In this document: in pieces, positions 15,220-24,258 of the stretch | Numbering within the stretch: the stretch's first letter is position 1 | Layout: each line of letters begins with the position of its first letter | NCBI GenBank assembly: GCA_021287165.1 | Contig: JAJTAY010000039.1 | Span: 124,001-188,000 of the forward strand | Source: Bacteroidia bacterium | GTDB taxonomy: Bacteria; Bacteroidota; Bacteroidia; Bacteroidales; F082 | Length of the DNA: 64,000 bases | Reading direction: 5' to 3' | The notes under the pieces: model-generated | The model's database searches: none | Seen by the model: only the letters and a program-made list of their open reading frames with translations | Told to the model about the DNA's origin: nothing | Position numbers and translations under genes: made by a program

Positions 15220-18200
15220 TTATCTGCTGATTATTAGCTTTCTGCTTACCCTGGTTTGCCCTTCGACTACCAGGTTGTAGTTGCCCGGAGGCTGGTTGGT
15301 AAGGTCGATCGGGTAAGCGCTTCTTCCGTCGAGCTGCAATCCTCGTTGGTTGTAAACCAGTTTGCCGTTGGCATTGAATACCATGATATTCACCTTTTCT
15401 CTGGCACCTGAGGCAAAGACAAGGCTAAACCTTCCGTCGGCCGGGTTGGGTAGCACCTGCAGGCTTTGCAGGCTACTTTCGGCCAAACCAGTGCAGTCGC
15501 GAAACTCTATAACCATATTTTGGGAACGTGTAACGCAACCGTTGGGGCTGATCAGCTCCACCCAATAAGTTCTGAACCCTATGCCATGTCCTGTAGTGTC
15601 GGCTGTGATTTGTGAGGTAGTAGCTCCCGTTGACCAATTGTAGGTGTATCCCTGGACATTGGTCCTGAGTGTTTTGATAGCCCCGGCGCACATCACGGTG
15701 TCGGCGCCCAGGCTGATCTGTGGAGGTGCTTCGAACAAGCTTACCAGAACGCTATCGGCTGCCGAGCATCCATTGGGCTTGGTAACGAGTACCTTAATCT
15801 GATGATTGCCAAATCCAAGCTGTCCCGAGCTGATCTGCACAGTTTGTGTAGTATCGCCCGTCGACCAAAGGTAATTTGCTCCGGCATTGCCGGCGTCGAA
15901 GGTGAGGATATCGCTGCCACAGGCGGTTAGTGGGCCTGCTAAGGCGACTGTCGGCGGTTCCTTCACTGTAATCATTATTGAATCGCTCACCACACAGCCG
16001 TTGGGGCTGGTTACCTGAACCCAAAGCTGATGCGTTCCCCAGCCCATGGCTTCGGTCGCTAAGGTGATTTGTGCTGTAGTATCGCCGGTTGACCAGAGAT
16101 AAGAAGCGCCTTCGTTAAGTACATCGAATTCAAGCGTTTGATGTCCGCAATATTCTATGTCGTCGCCAAGCGCAACTTCAGGTAGCGGGTGAACTACAAC
16201 GTTGACGATATTGCTTGTGAGAGAGTCGTTTTGCCGATAGGCGGTAATGCTGTAATTATCAGTGTCCTCTGGTGCTATTTTAAGGTTCTGTGTTTGTCCG
16301 ATGACTTCTCCGGCGCCGTTCTTCCAAAGGAATTGCAAATTGTCGATATTGCCTTGCAGTTCGGCCGAAAGCTGGACAGAGTCGCCGCGGCAAATTTGTT
16401 CAGCTGAGGCCGATGCGCTGACCAGGAAGGTGGATACCCTGAGATGAACAGGTACAATAAATACCGGGTTATCTGGGTCGTTGTTGGCGATGCGCAGATT
16501 GGCCCGGTAGTTGCCGGGCTGCAGATCTGTGGCTTTAAAGGTAACGGTTACAGGGGTGTTCTGTCCGGCGGCAATTGTTCCGGAGGTCGGAGTATAATTC
16601 AGCCAATTGACCACGTTCAGGGTATAGTCCTCAACCTCTCCATAAGTAGTAGATCCACAGGGATTTACGGCGCCTGTCCAAGTGATGCGAATGCGCATGC
16701 GCGTTGGGCCAGGTAGGGCATTTGCCGGAGGATTGATTACTGCAGTATATGGTCCCTGACCGGGTGTTCCGGTTACAACAACTGGAGCATCGTCGAAAAT
16801 TTCGTTTTGGTTCCAGTCAATCCAAACACCACACTGGTCAGCGCTGTACGGATTGCCATTGGTTACGGTGAGGGTGATTGGCTCACCCGGTCTAACTTCG
16901 GTCGAGAGGCTCGTATAATCAGCGTAGTTGTTGCTGCCCGTGGCATTGTCTATATTTCCGATCTGAACCCTGGAAATGTACTCATCACCACCACCCGAAG
17001 CCGCACAATAAGCATTGGTTTCGCGAGTTGTATTAATAATCTGAGCGCTCATTTGCCAATTCATTGGCAATTGGCCGATGTTGGCAATGGTCAGGGTTTG
17101 TGAAGCCTGAGTGCCAGGTAAAAGAACTTGCGCTAAGCTGGCAGGCTCTGCAGCGATACGCGCATCGCCCCATTGGACGGAGATTCGTGCTGCTCCACTC
17201 TCGGCTTCTCCGGTGTATGCAGCCGTAACCTGATAAACGTAAACCCCGTAATCCGGCAGGGGATCAACAAAAGTTGTGTCGGTGGTTGTGCCTACAAGAA
17301 CATTGTTGCGATAGACCTTGAATCCTACAAAATCCGGCGCTTCAGTGTAGTTCCATTGCAAATTGGCATTGCCGGTAGGGAAATCAACCGAGGCCTGAAG
17401 GTTGAATGGGCGGCTCAGCGGATTAGTCATGTAAGGCGATGTATATGAAAGGGTTACGCCGGTGCGATTGTCGGTCCAGATGGGGTAAACTTTGCCACCT
17501 CTTGCCGAAATGCCAAGGTAGTCACCCATATAACCGCCGGCCAGCCCTGGAATAGGAGCAGGCGTAAAGGCTACGTCAGAAACTTTGAAGTCTTCCCATG
17601 TATCACCGCCGTCGAAGCTGTTGGCGCAAAATACCTCCACCTGATTTTGATTGACATTGCGGTCACCATAGAAAATTACGCTGAGTGCGCCATTCTCGGG
17701 GTCGCAGGTTATCCATGGAAAATAATGTTCTTTGCCCTGACCGATAGGGTTCTGATTAACCCTTATGGGCTGCGACCATGTTGCTCCCCGGTCGGAAGAA
17801 CGAATCATGTAAACATCAATACCATTGTTTTGGTTGATACCGGGAACGCCAATATTGGCCCAAACTACGTAAAGGTTTCCGCGTCCTGGTCCGTCGGATA
17901 TGTCGGCGGCCATCACAGGGAAACTGTTTACACGATGATTCTTTTTGGTTTGGGTGTTTCGTATGCCCCTAATATTGTTTATGATACGTGTTGCCGGCTG
18001 CCAGGTAGCGCCGCCATCGAGCGAGCGGGCAAAACCAATTGCGCCTTCATCGCTTGGCCAACTGTTATAGATGGACCAGACTGCATATACCTCTCCGTTG
18101 GGGCCCGTTTGCAGATTGACACCCTGATTATGGCTTCCTGCGCTCACCGCATTGCTGATAGGTACTCTGGTGCTCCAGGTGTCGCCGTGGTTGGTGGAAC

Positions 18201-18918
18201 GCGAAACGACAATCTGGTTATTGTTGGCGCCGCCAAAATCGGTCCAGGAAATATAAAGGTTGCCACCAAACAGACTGCTGGGGCTGTTGTCGATCCAGAA
18301 ATGGTTTTTGTCGGCCAGCTGACCCGGATTGGGGGCTACGGTACGTGCTGTCCAGGTAACTCCTTCGTTGTCAGAATAAGCAATGCCTTGTCCACTGGCG
18401 TTGGATATATAGTTTATATACCAGCGGTTGTTTCGGCCAACGGCAGTGGCCGGGTCGCCAGAGTTGCTGCCGGCGACACCCTGTATCTTGCCCTGCCATG
18501 TTTCTCCGGCTGTGAAAGAGTGCAGGTTGTTTGCACCGTAAAGCGTAGATGCGCTTTGGTTGGTGCTATTGTTCGAGGCTAGGACGACATCGCTGTTCAG
18601 GGGATGCACAAAAATGGAGTTTTCGCTCTGAGTTGTCGATCCTGTAATCAGGGGAACGTCGGGCGAGTCGTTGGTGACCACCGAAAACGCCTTGATTGCT
18701 GATCCTGTATAAATTGCTGGTTCAGTGCGAATGTCAGGATTTAAGGTATAAAGCCCTTGCTGAGCCAGACGTTTGTAGTAGCCGTTGTTGTCCACACGGG
18801 TATCTACCATGTTTCTGCGTTCGCGCTCGGTTTTGGCGTCGGAACTGATGAGCCACCGCATACCGGCCAAAAGCATGATGGCCAGCACGATGGTAATTGT
18901 GCGTAAGGTTTTCTTCAT
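15220..18918 (-). CDS. Large T9SS surface protein with BNR, Fn3, GEVED and repeated PKD-like domains
   Basis: This 1232-residue secreted protein has a signal/anchor (KKTLRTITIVLAIMLLAGM) and a sialidase-like BNR propeller (about 90-510) with repeated Asp boxes (DNEGVTW, NHGDTW, DGGATW, DRGATW, DGGDTW). Next come an Fn3 domain (about 520-610, WNYTEAPDFVGFKVYRNN), a GEVED domain (WIDWNQNEIFDD ... TYGEVEDYTLNV), an Ig-like domain, and three tandem units of about 75 residues, each with a [LN]WSTG[DA]TT core. A T9SS type A sorting domain closes it (about 1153-1232, LQVLPNPADG ... KLIISR). Sialidase catalytic residues are not evident, so it is more likely a binding or adhesion protein than an enzyme. 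ATG 18918 (MKKTLRT) is preferred over 18936. Confidence 0.88.
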   Translation of the reverse strand: MKKTLRTITIVLAIMLLAGMRWLISSDAKTERERRNMVDTRVDNNGYYKRLAQQGLYTLNPDIRTEPAIYTGSAIKAFSVVTNDSPDVPLITGSTTQSENSIFVHPLNSDVVLASNNSTNQSASTLYGANNLHSFTAGETWQGKIQGVAGSNSGDPATAVGRNNRWYINYISNASGQGIAYSDNEGVTWTARTVAPNPGQLADKNHFWIDNSPSSLFGGNLYISWTDFGGANNNQIVVSRSTNHGDTWSTRVPISNAVSAGSHNQGVNLQTGPNGEVYAVWSIYNSWPSDEGAIGFARSLDGGATWQPATRIINNIRGIRNTQTKKNHRVNSFPVMAADISDGPGRGNLYVVWANIGVPGINQNNGIDVYMIRSSDRGATWSQPIRVNQNPIGQGKEHYFPWITCDPENGALSVIFYGDRNVNQNQVEVFCANSFDGGDTWEDFKVSDVAFTPAPIPGLAGGYMGDYLGISARGGKVYPIWTDNRTGVTLSYTSPYMTNPLSRPFNLQASVDFPTGNANLQWNYTEAPDFVGFKVYRNNVLVGTTTDTTFVDPLPDYGVYVYQVTAAYTGEAESGAARISVQWGDARIAAEPASLAQVLLPGTQASQTLTIANIGQLPMNWQMSAQIINTTRETNAYCAASGGGDEYISRVQIGNIDNATGSNNYADYTSLSTEVRPGEPITLTVTNGNPYSADQCGVWIDWNQNEIFDDAPVVVTGTPGQGPYTAVINPPANALPGPTRMRIRITWTGAVNPCGSTTYGEVEDYTLNVVNWLNYTPTSGTIAAGQNTPVTVTFKATDLQPGNYRANLRIANNDPDNPVFIVPVHLRVSTFLVSASASAEQICRGDSVQLSAELQGNIDNLQFLWKNGAGEVIGQTQNLKIAPEDTDNYSITAYRQNDSLTSNIVNVVVHPLPEVALGDDIEYCGHQTLEFDVLNEGASYLWSTGDTTAQITLATEAMGWGTHQLWVQVTSPNGCVVSDSIMITVKEPPTVALAGPLTACGSDILTFDAGNAGANYLWSTGDTTQTVQISSGQLGFGNHQIKVLVTKPNGCSAADSVLVSLFEAPPQISLGADTVMCAGAIKTLRTNVQGYTYNWSTGATTSQITADTTGHGIGFRTYWVELISPNGCVTRSQNMVIEFRDCTGLAESSLQSLQVLPNPADGRFSLVFASGAREKVNIMVFNANGKLVYNQRGLQLDGRSAYPIDLTNQPPGNYNLVVEGQTRVSRKLIISR

Positions 18919-18949
18919 CGGAATTTGGTTGAGCAATTAAAATGAAAGT

Positions 18950-18976
18950 GCCAAAAGTAGGTATTTTACTTTTGGC
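18950..18976. promoter_or_regulatory. Perfect inverted repeat carrying a -7 box on each strand
   Basis: The arms GCCAAAAGTA (18950-18959) and TACTTTTGGC (18967-18976) are perfect 10-base complements around a 7-base loop. Each arm contains TACTTTTG, a TAnnTTTG match, one per strand; the minus-strand copy lies 34 bases before the surface-protein start at 18918. It could be that gene's promoter combined with an operator, or a hairpin. Confidence 0.45.
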
Positions 18977-19050
18977 CTTGTGTCACGGAAAATATAAAAT
19001 GAGGGTAAAATGTAAAATTATGCGCTGAAACTACAAACTACTGCAACGAA

Positions 19051-20136
19051 TCAAGCGTAGAGCTTTGCCTCCGTTTCGCCGCTCACAACCCTTAGCCCAT
19101 TGAAGGCCAGGGCCTTCAGCTCATCTTCTCCGGGATACACGTGTACGGGTGCAATGCGGTGAACGCGCTCAATGATCTGGTTTACAAAATACTTGTCGTG
19201 GGCAATGCCTCCGGTAATCAGTATACCATCCACATAAAAATGCATAACAGTGGCCATGGCACCGATTTCTTTGGCTACCTGATAAGCCATCGCATCGTAA
19301 ATGAGTTTGGCATAGGCATCACCGGCTGCCACACGCTGTTCAACTTCGTAGGCGCTATTGGTACCCAGATAAGCCACGAGTCCGCCCTCGCCTTTAATCA
19401 TTTTCATCACCTCTTTTTCGGTGTATTTGCCGCTAAAACAGAGTCTTACCAGCGATCCGACCGGCAGGCTTCCGGTTCGTTCGGGCGAAAAAGGCCCGTC
19501 GCCGTCGAGACCCTGATTTACATCCACTACCCGACCCTGTTTGTGAGCGCCGACGGTAATTCCGCCTCCCAGATGCACAACAATCAGGTTGAGGCTTTCG
19601 TAGGGCTTCATGATGGATTTGGCGTGTTGCCTGGCGATGGCTTTCTGGTTGAGGGCATGAAAAATTGAATAACGAGGCATAAGCGGATGCCCGGAAATTC
19701 GTGCAATATCGTCCAGCTCGTCCACTACAACCGGATTGGCTATAAAAGCTCGTGCATCGGGCAGCGATTTGGCAATATCGTGAGCTATAAGCCCGCCTAA
19801 GTTGCTGGCATGCTCGCCCAGCGGGCTGTTGCGCAGATCGCGCATCATAGTTTCGTTCACTTCGTAAACGCCCGACTCAATAGGTTTGAGCAACCCTCCG
19901 CGACCCATCACCACCCGAATATTGTCGAGGGGAATTTCTGCCTCGCGCAATTCGTTCAGAATAAGCTCTTTGCGAAATGAAAACTGATCTGTTATTTTCT
20001 CGAAGGGTTCGAGCTCCTCATTACTGTGGCGAATATTTTTGATATAAACCGGATTCAATCCCTGAAAAAGGCCAAACTTGGTGGAGGTTGAGCCGGGATT
20101 GATGGTGAGGATGTGGATATTGTCGTTGTTGCCCAT
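19051..20136 (-). CDS. buk: Butyrate kinase
   Basis: The 361-residue enzyme interconverts butyryl phosphate plus ADP and butyrate plus ATP. It belongs to the acetate/butyrate kinase family (ASKHA fold). Visible family features are the N-terminal phosphate loop TINPGSTSTKFGLF, the central VVHLGGGITVGAHKQGRVVD with its glycine-rich turn, DGDGPFSPERTG, and ILITGGIAHDKYF near the C-terminus. It follows ptb by 23 bases on the same strand, and the two form the classic ptb-buk butyrate-forming pair. Branched-chain acyl phosphates are also possible substrates. Confidence 0.95.
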   Translation of the reverse strand: MGNNDNIHILTINPGSTSTKFGLFQGLNPVYIKNIRHSNEELEPFEKITDQFSFRKELILNELREAEIPLDNIRVVMGRGGLLKPIESGVYEVNETMMRDLRNSPLGEHASNLGGLIAHDIAKSLPDARAFIANPVVVDELDDIARISGHPLMPRYSIFHALNQKAIARQHAKSIMKPYESLNLIVVHLGGGITVGAHKQGRVVDVNQGLDGDGPFSPERTGSLPVGSLVRLCFSGKYTEKEVMKMIKGEGGLVAYLGTNSAYEVEQRVAAGDAYAKLIYDAMAYQVAKEIGAMATVMHFYVDGILITGGIAHDKYFVNQIIERVHRIAPVHVYPGEDELKALAFNGLRVVSGETEAKLYA

Positions 20137-20159
20137 GGTGATTTGCCAGGCATTTGGTT

Positions 20160-21065
20160 TTAGCGGGCAGTAAGGGCTGCGAGGGCGATGCTGTAAAGCT
20201 TAGTCAGGGTGCTGTCGCCCCGTGATGAAAGAACAGCTGGCACTCTGGCGCCAACCACAAATGCGCCCTGCTCGCCTTTGGCCAGTTTAGTGTTCATTTT
20301 GTAAAATACGTTGCCGGCCTCAATATTGGGGAAAAGCAGGCAGTCGGCATCGCCGGCAACCGGGCCTCCAACTTTTTTGATTTCAGCGCTTTCCTTATCA
20401 ATTGCAACATCCAACGCCATGGGGCCGTCCACATAGGCGCCCTTGATCTGGCCACGGTCGGCCATTTTCGAAAGCAGCGCTGCATCGACACTGGCCTGCA
20501 TCTTGGCCGAAACCTGTTCTGAGGCGGCAATCACGGCAAGCTTTGGTTTTTCGATGCCAAGGGCATGGGCAGTGTTGATCAGGTAGTTGGCAATCGCCAT
20601 TTTCTCGGGCAGTTCGGGTGCGGGCAAAATAGCCACGTCACCCACGATGAGCAGCTTGTGGTAGTTGGGGTTTTCCATCACCGTAACATGGCTCAGCACG
20701 GCGCCCTTGTTCATGAGTCCGCGCTCCTTGTCGAGAATGGCCCTCATGTATTTATCGGTGCTCACAAGGCCTTTCATCAGCAGATTGCCTTTGCCTTCGT
20801 TGATCAGGTCAACGGCCTTCACGGCGGCTTTCATTTCGTCAGCCTCGTGCACAATAGTGAACTTTCCTGCATCAACACCCAAATGTTCGCAAACCTTGAG
20901 GATCTGTTTCTCATCGCCCACCAGTGTGCCTTCGAGCAAGCCCATATCAATGGCCTGACTTACTGCACTGATAGAATGGTCATCGTTGGCATAGGCACAA
21001 ACAAGGCGTTTTTTCGGGCTGCTTTTTAGCACATCAAACATTTGGTCGAGACGGCTGATTATCAT
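20160..21065 (-). CDS. ptb: Phosphate butyryltransferase
   Basis: The 301-residue enzyme swaps CoA for phosphate on butyryl-CoA (phosphate acetyl/butyryltransferase family). Family features include GNLLMKGLVSTDKYMRAIL, the conserved PGVADCLLFPNIEAGN-type segment (here GDADCLLFPNIEAGNVFYK) and the C-terminal VGARVPAVLSSRGDS. It is the first gene of the ptb-buk pair. A TAAATTTG -7 box lies at 21103-21110 on the minus strand, about 38 bases upstream. None of the other butyryl-CoA synthesis genes are in the window. Confidence 0.95.
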   Translation of the reverse strand: MIISRLDQMFDVLKSSPKKRLVCAYANDDHSISAVSQAIDMGLLEGTLVGDEKQILKVCEHLGVDAGKFTIVHEADEMKAAVKAVDLINEGKGNLLMKGLVSTDKYMRAILDKERGLMNKGAVLSHVTVMENPNYHKLLIVGDVAILPAPELPEKMAIANYLINTAHALGIEKPKLAVIAASEQVSAKMQASVDAALLSKMADRGQIKGAYVDGPMALDVAIDKESAEIKKVGGPVAGDADCLLFPNIEAGNVFYKMNTKLAKGEQGAFVVGARVPAVLSSRGDSTLTKLYSIALAALTAR

Positions 21066-21102
21066 GGCTTGCGGTTTTGGTTTAAGGGAAATTTTGTTGT
21101 TA

Positions 21103-21110
21103 CAAATTTA
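21103..21110 (-). promoter_or_regulatory. Bacteroidota -7 box for ptb-buk
   Basis: The minus strand reads TAAATTTG, a perfect TAnnTTTG match, about 38 bases before the ptb ATG at 21065. Confidence 0.4.
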
Positions 21111-21260
21111 ACAAATACAGCCGCAAAATTAAGAAATTCCGGCATTTGCGACAGATAAACCCACGAAAAATGAGATTTGGACTCAGCGTTTTTCCGCTTC
21201 GTCTTGTTAGGACTGAGGCCTCGGTTTTCCTTATTTTCGTAAGCTGAACGAAAAACAACG

Positions 21261-22145
21261 ATGATTCCCCGAGTGTTGACCGAAGCCATAAGGCAACTGG
21301 CAGGCAGCATCGAAGGTTCGGATATGCAACCTGGTCGTATCAGGCCACTGGGCGGTGGTTCGATCAATGAGGCCTGCATGGTCGAATTATCAGGTTGCCC
21401 TTATTTTGTGAAATGGAACAGCAAAAGCCGGTATCCGGGCATGTTCGAAGCCGAAGCTTATGGCTTACAATTGCTTGCATCAGCAAATAGCCTTCGAATT
21501 CCGGCAGTTGTTGGTAGCGGGAGCTGCGGCGACTATGCATTTTTGCTGCTCGAGTACATCGAAGGTGGACGTCCGGCAGCAGACGGATGGGAGAGGTTTG
21601 GGCAAAAACTGGCGGAACTACATAGAAACACGAATGAACACTGTGGTCTTGACAGGGATAATTATATCGGCTCGCTGCCACAGGTCAACAGCCCCCATCT
21701 ATCTTCATGGCCGGAGTTTTTTATCGAAAACCGTCTTAAACCTCAGCTGAAGATGGCGATGCAGCTGGGACTTGTCAGTTTTAATATGCAAAAGCAATTT
21801 GAGCGCCTTTTTCAAAAAATGGATCAGTTTTTTCCAGTTGAACCGCCTTCACTGCTGCATGGCGACCTCTGGAGCGGAAATTATCTTTTTTCCTCCATTG
21901 GTGAGGCCTGCCTGATAGATCCGGCAGTTTATTATGGCCACCGCGAAATGGATATGGCCATGAGTTTGCTTTTTGGCGGGTTCGACAAGCGCTTCTATGA
22001 TGCCTACAACGAGGCCTGGCCACTGGAAAAGGGCTGGCGCACGCGCATGGATTTATGCAACCTCTATCCGCTCCTGGTGCACGTCAATCTTTTCGGAGGG
22101 GGCTATGTGAGTCAAGTGCGCTTTGTTCTCGAACGGTTTGTCTGA
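21261..22145 (+). CDS. Fructosamine kinase family protein
   Basis: This 294-residue protein has the aminoglycoside-phosphotransferase/fructosamine-3-kinase fold. It has the N-terminal nucleotide-binding region (PLGGGSINEACMV ... YFVKWNSKSRYPGMFEAEA), the hinge FLLLEYIEGGRP, the catalytic loop LLHGDLWSGNYLF and the metal-binding CLIDPAVYYGHREMDMAMS. Bacterial members phosphorylate ribulosamines or fructosamines and help repair glycated proteins. It sits alone between ptb and glnS. An unrelated small-molecule kinase activity cannot be excluded. Confidence 0.92.
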   Translation: MIPRVLTEAIRQLAGSIEGSDMQPGRIRPLGGGSINEACMVELSGCPYFVKWNSKSRYPGMFEAEAYGLQLLASANSLRIPAVVGSGSCGDYAFLLLEYIEGGRPAADGWERFGQKLAELHRNTNEHCGLDRDNYIGSLPQVNSPHLSSWPEFFIENRLKPQLKMAMQLGLVSFNMQKQFERLFQKMDQFFPVEPPSLLHGDLWSGNYLFSSIGEACLIDPAVYYGHREMDMAMSLLFGGFDKRFYDAYNEAWPLEKGWRTRMDLCNLYPLLVHVNLFGGGYVSQVRFVLERFV

Positions 22146-22185
22146 ACAGCCGGGGTGCGACAAATCCTAAAAGGTCAAAAAACAC

Positions 22186-22193
22186 TACTTTTG
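22186..22193 (+). promoter_or_regulatory. Bacteroidota -7 box for glnS
   Basis: TACTTTTG, a perfect TAnnTTTG match, lies 42 bases before the glnS ATG. No matching -33 box is seen. Confidence 0.45.
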
Positions 22194-22235
22194 CACCTTT
22201 GTTAAGATTCTGTTTTAAGCCAAATCATCCGAGCA

Positions 22236-23948
22236 ATGGAAAATACCGGCGAAATACTGTTGCCTGAAGACGAAAAACGTTCACTCAACTTTATCGAAAG
22301 CATTATTGAAGAAGACCTGCGCAACGGGAAAAACGAAGGCAGGGTGCACACCCGCTTCCCTCCCGAACCCAATGGTTATCTGCATATCGGTCATGCCAAA
22401 TCGATCTGCCTAAACTTTGGCATTGCCCAGCAATATGCCGGCAAGTGCAATCTTCGTTTCGACGATACCAATCCCGAGACGGAAGACACCGAGTATGTGG
22501 AATCGATCATGGAAGACGTTCGCTGGTTAGGTTTCCAGTGGGATAAGGAGCCTTATTATGCCAGCGATTATTTTGGCCAGCTCTACGAATGGGCTGTTAT
22601 GCTCATCAAAAAAGGACTGGCCTATGTTGACGATCAGCCTCAGGAAGCCATCAGCCAGCAGCGGGGCGTACCAACACGACCTGGCACAGAAAGCCCGTTC
22701 CGTAACCGCACGGTGGAAGAAAACCTTCGTTTGTTCGAAGGGATGAAAAATGGCGAATACGAAGAAGGAAGTCGCGTGCTCAGGGCAAAGATTGATATGA
22801 GCTCGCCCAATATGCACATGCGCGATCCCATTTTGTACCGTATCCTGAAGAAGGAACACCATCGCACTGGCAATAAGTGGGTTATATATCCAATGTACGA
22901 TTATGCCCATGGCCAAAGCGATTATCTTGAGGGCATCACCCATTCGCTGTGCACACTCGAGTTCGAAGTGCACAGGCCGCTTTACGACTGGTTTCTCGAC
23001 CAAATCATCGAAAGCGACTATCGCCCCCGCCAGATTGAATTTGCCCGTCTCAACCTGTCCTACACAGTGATGAGCAAGCGTAAGCTGCTTCAGCTGGTGC
23101 AGCAGGGGCTGGTGAACGGATGGGACGACCCGCGCATGCCCACCATAGCAGGAATGCGCCGCAGGGGGTACACACCGGCGTCTATTCGCAACTTTGCCGA
23201 CCGCATCGGGGTGGCCAAACGCGACAATGTAATCGACGTGAGCCTGCTTGAATTCAGCGTGCGCGAGGACTTGAACAAAATAGCTCCCCGCGTGATGGCT
23301 GTACTCGATCCGGTTGAACTCGTGATTACCAATTATCCCGAAGCTGTTACCGAGATGGTGAGCCTCGAAAACAATCCCGAAGACCCTGAAGCAGGCTCCC
23401 GCGAAGTGCCTTTCAGCCGTCGTCTTTACATTGAACGCGACGATTTTATGACCGACCCTCCTGCCAAGTTTTTCAGGCTGGGACCTGGCCGTGAAGTAAG
23501 GCTAAAAGGAGCTTATATCGTTAAATGCGAAAGCTACGAAACCGACGCTGATGGCAGGGTCAGTCGCATCCTCTGCACTTACGATGCCGACACCCGCAGC
23601 GGCACCGGAACCAAGCAGCCAAAGGTAAAAGGAACACTCCATTGGGTTGACGCGGCAAGCGCACTGGATGCCGAAGTTAGGCTCTACGACAGGCTTTTTA
23701 TGGACGAAGACCCGGCCGGCCACAAGGACCGCGACTTTCTGGAGTTTCTCAATCCGGATTCGTTGAAGGTGCTGAAAGGGTGCAAAATAGAACCTTCGTT
23801 GAGCTCCGTGATGCCAGGCGATAAATTCCAGTTTCAGCGTGTGGGCTATTTCTGTGTTGACCCCGACAGTACTCCGGGCTTACCTGTGTTCAACCGAACA
23901 GTGGCCCTCAAGGACGAATGGTCGAAAATCAAGGAAAAACACAGCTGA
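22236..23948 (+). CDS. glnS: Glutaminyl-tRNA synthetase
   Basis: The 570-residue class I synthetase charges tRNA-Gln directly. It has the HIGH signature ([21 protein letters not shown]), LRFDDTNPE, the KMSKS equivalent ([11 protein letters not shown]) and the two beta-barrel anticodon-binding domains in the C-terminal part, and matches bacterial/eukaryotic GlnRS in length (E. coli 554). Its presence implies direct charging instead of the GatCAB route. A tRNA-Gln gene lies 87 bases downstream on the same strand, so enzyme and substrate are neighbours. Confidence 0.98.
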   Translation: MENTGEILLPEDEKRSLNFIESIIEEDLRNGKNEGRVHTRFPPEPNGYLHIGHAKSICLNFGIAQQYAGKCNLRFDDTNPETEDTEYVESIMEDVRWLGFQWDKEPYYASDYFGQLYEWAVMLIKKGLAYVDDQPQEAISQQRGVPTRPGTESPFRNRTVEENLRLFEGMKNGEYEEGSRVLRAKIDMSSPNMHMRDPILYRILKKEHHRTGNKWVIYPMYDYAHGQSDYLEGITHSLCTLEFEVHRPLYDWFLDQIIESDYRPRQIEFARLNLSYTVMSKRKLLQLVQQGLVNGWDDPRMPTIAGMRRRGYTPASIRNFADRIGVAKRDNVIDVSLLEFSVREDLNKIAPRVMAVLDPVELVITNYPEAVTEMVSLENNPEDPEAGSREVPFSRRLYIERDDFMTDPPAKFFRLGPGREVRLKGAYIVKCESYETDADGRVSRILCTYDADTRSGTGTKQPKVKGTLHWVDAASALDAEVRLYDRLFMDEDPAGHKDRDFLEFLNPDSLKVLKGCKIEPSLSSVMPGDKFQFQRVGYFCVDPDSTPGLPVFNRTVALKDEWSKIKEKHS

Positions 23949-23996
23949 TTTTCAGCTCCCCGACCTTTAAAACAAAAAGAAATTGTGAAAAAAATG

Positions 23997-24026
23997 TTGC
24001 CGTTTTTTTCACATTACGTAAATTTG
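23997..24026 (+). promoter_or_regulatory. Promoter of tRNA-Gln
   Basis: TTG (23997-23999), exactly 19 bases, then TAAATTTG (24019-24026) match the Bacteroidota promoter very well. The predicted start of transcription falls a few bases before the mature tRNA 5' end at 24036, so the tRNA can be made independently of glnS. Confidence 0.7.
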
Positions 24027-24035
24027 CAACCTCAT

Positions 24036-24108
24036 TGCCCGATGGTGTAATTGGCAACACGTCTGACTCTGGATCAGAAAAGTCTAGGTTCGACCCCTAG
24101 TCGGGCAA
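24036..24108 (+). tRNA. tRNA-Gln, anticodon CTG
   Basis: The 73-base cloverleaf has acceptor arms TGCCCGA/TCGGGCA with discriminator A, an anticodon arm TCTGA-CTCTGGA-TCAGA whose loop gives anticodon CTG (reads CAG), and a T arm CTAGG-TTCGACC-CCTAG. CCA is not encoded, as is common in this phylum. It lies directly after glnS. Confidence 0.95.
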
Positions 24109-24115
24109 CTCAAAT

Positions 24116-24147
24116 AAAAGCCACTCCCCAGCCTGAGTGGCTTTTTC
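24116..24147 (+). terminator. Terminator after tRNA-Gln
   Basis: Arms AAAAGCCACTC (24116-24126) and GAGTGGCTTTTT (24135-24146) with an 8-base loop and a T run lie 8 bases past the tRNA. Confidence 0.85.
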
Positions 24148-24208
24148 ATTTTCAAGTATCTGTAAATCATAAAGTTTGTCGCAATGCTGTAATGGCCTTG
24201 TGCATGAT

Positions 24209-24216
24209 TATCTTTG
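24209..24216 (+). promoter_or_regulatory. Bacteroidota -7 box for the TonB receptor operon
   Basis: TATCTTTG lies 42 bases before the receptor ATG and matches TAnnTTTG perfectly; no -33 box is clear. Confidence 0.45.
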
Positions 24217-24258
24217 TTATAATTTTTATGAGTTCAGGTAAACAATAAACACCACAGT

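Noticed and set aside
17647-18582. 311-codon plus-strand ORF
   Set aside because: It is antisense to the BNR/GEVED surface protein and carries no recognisable domain.
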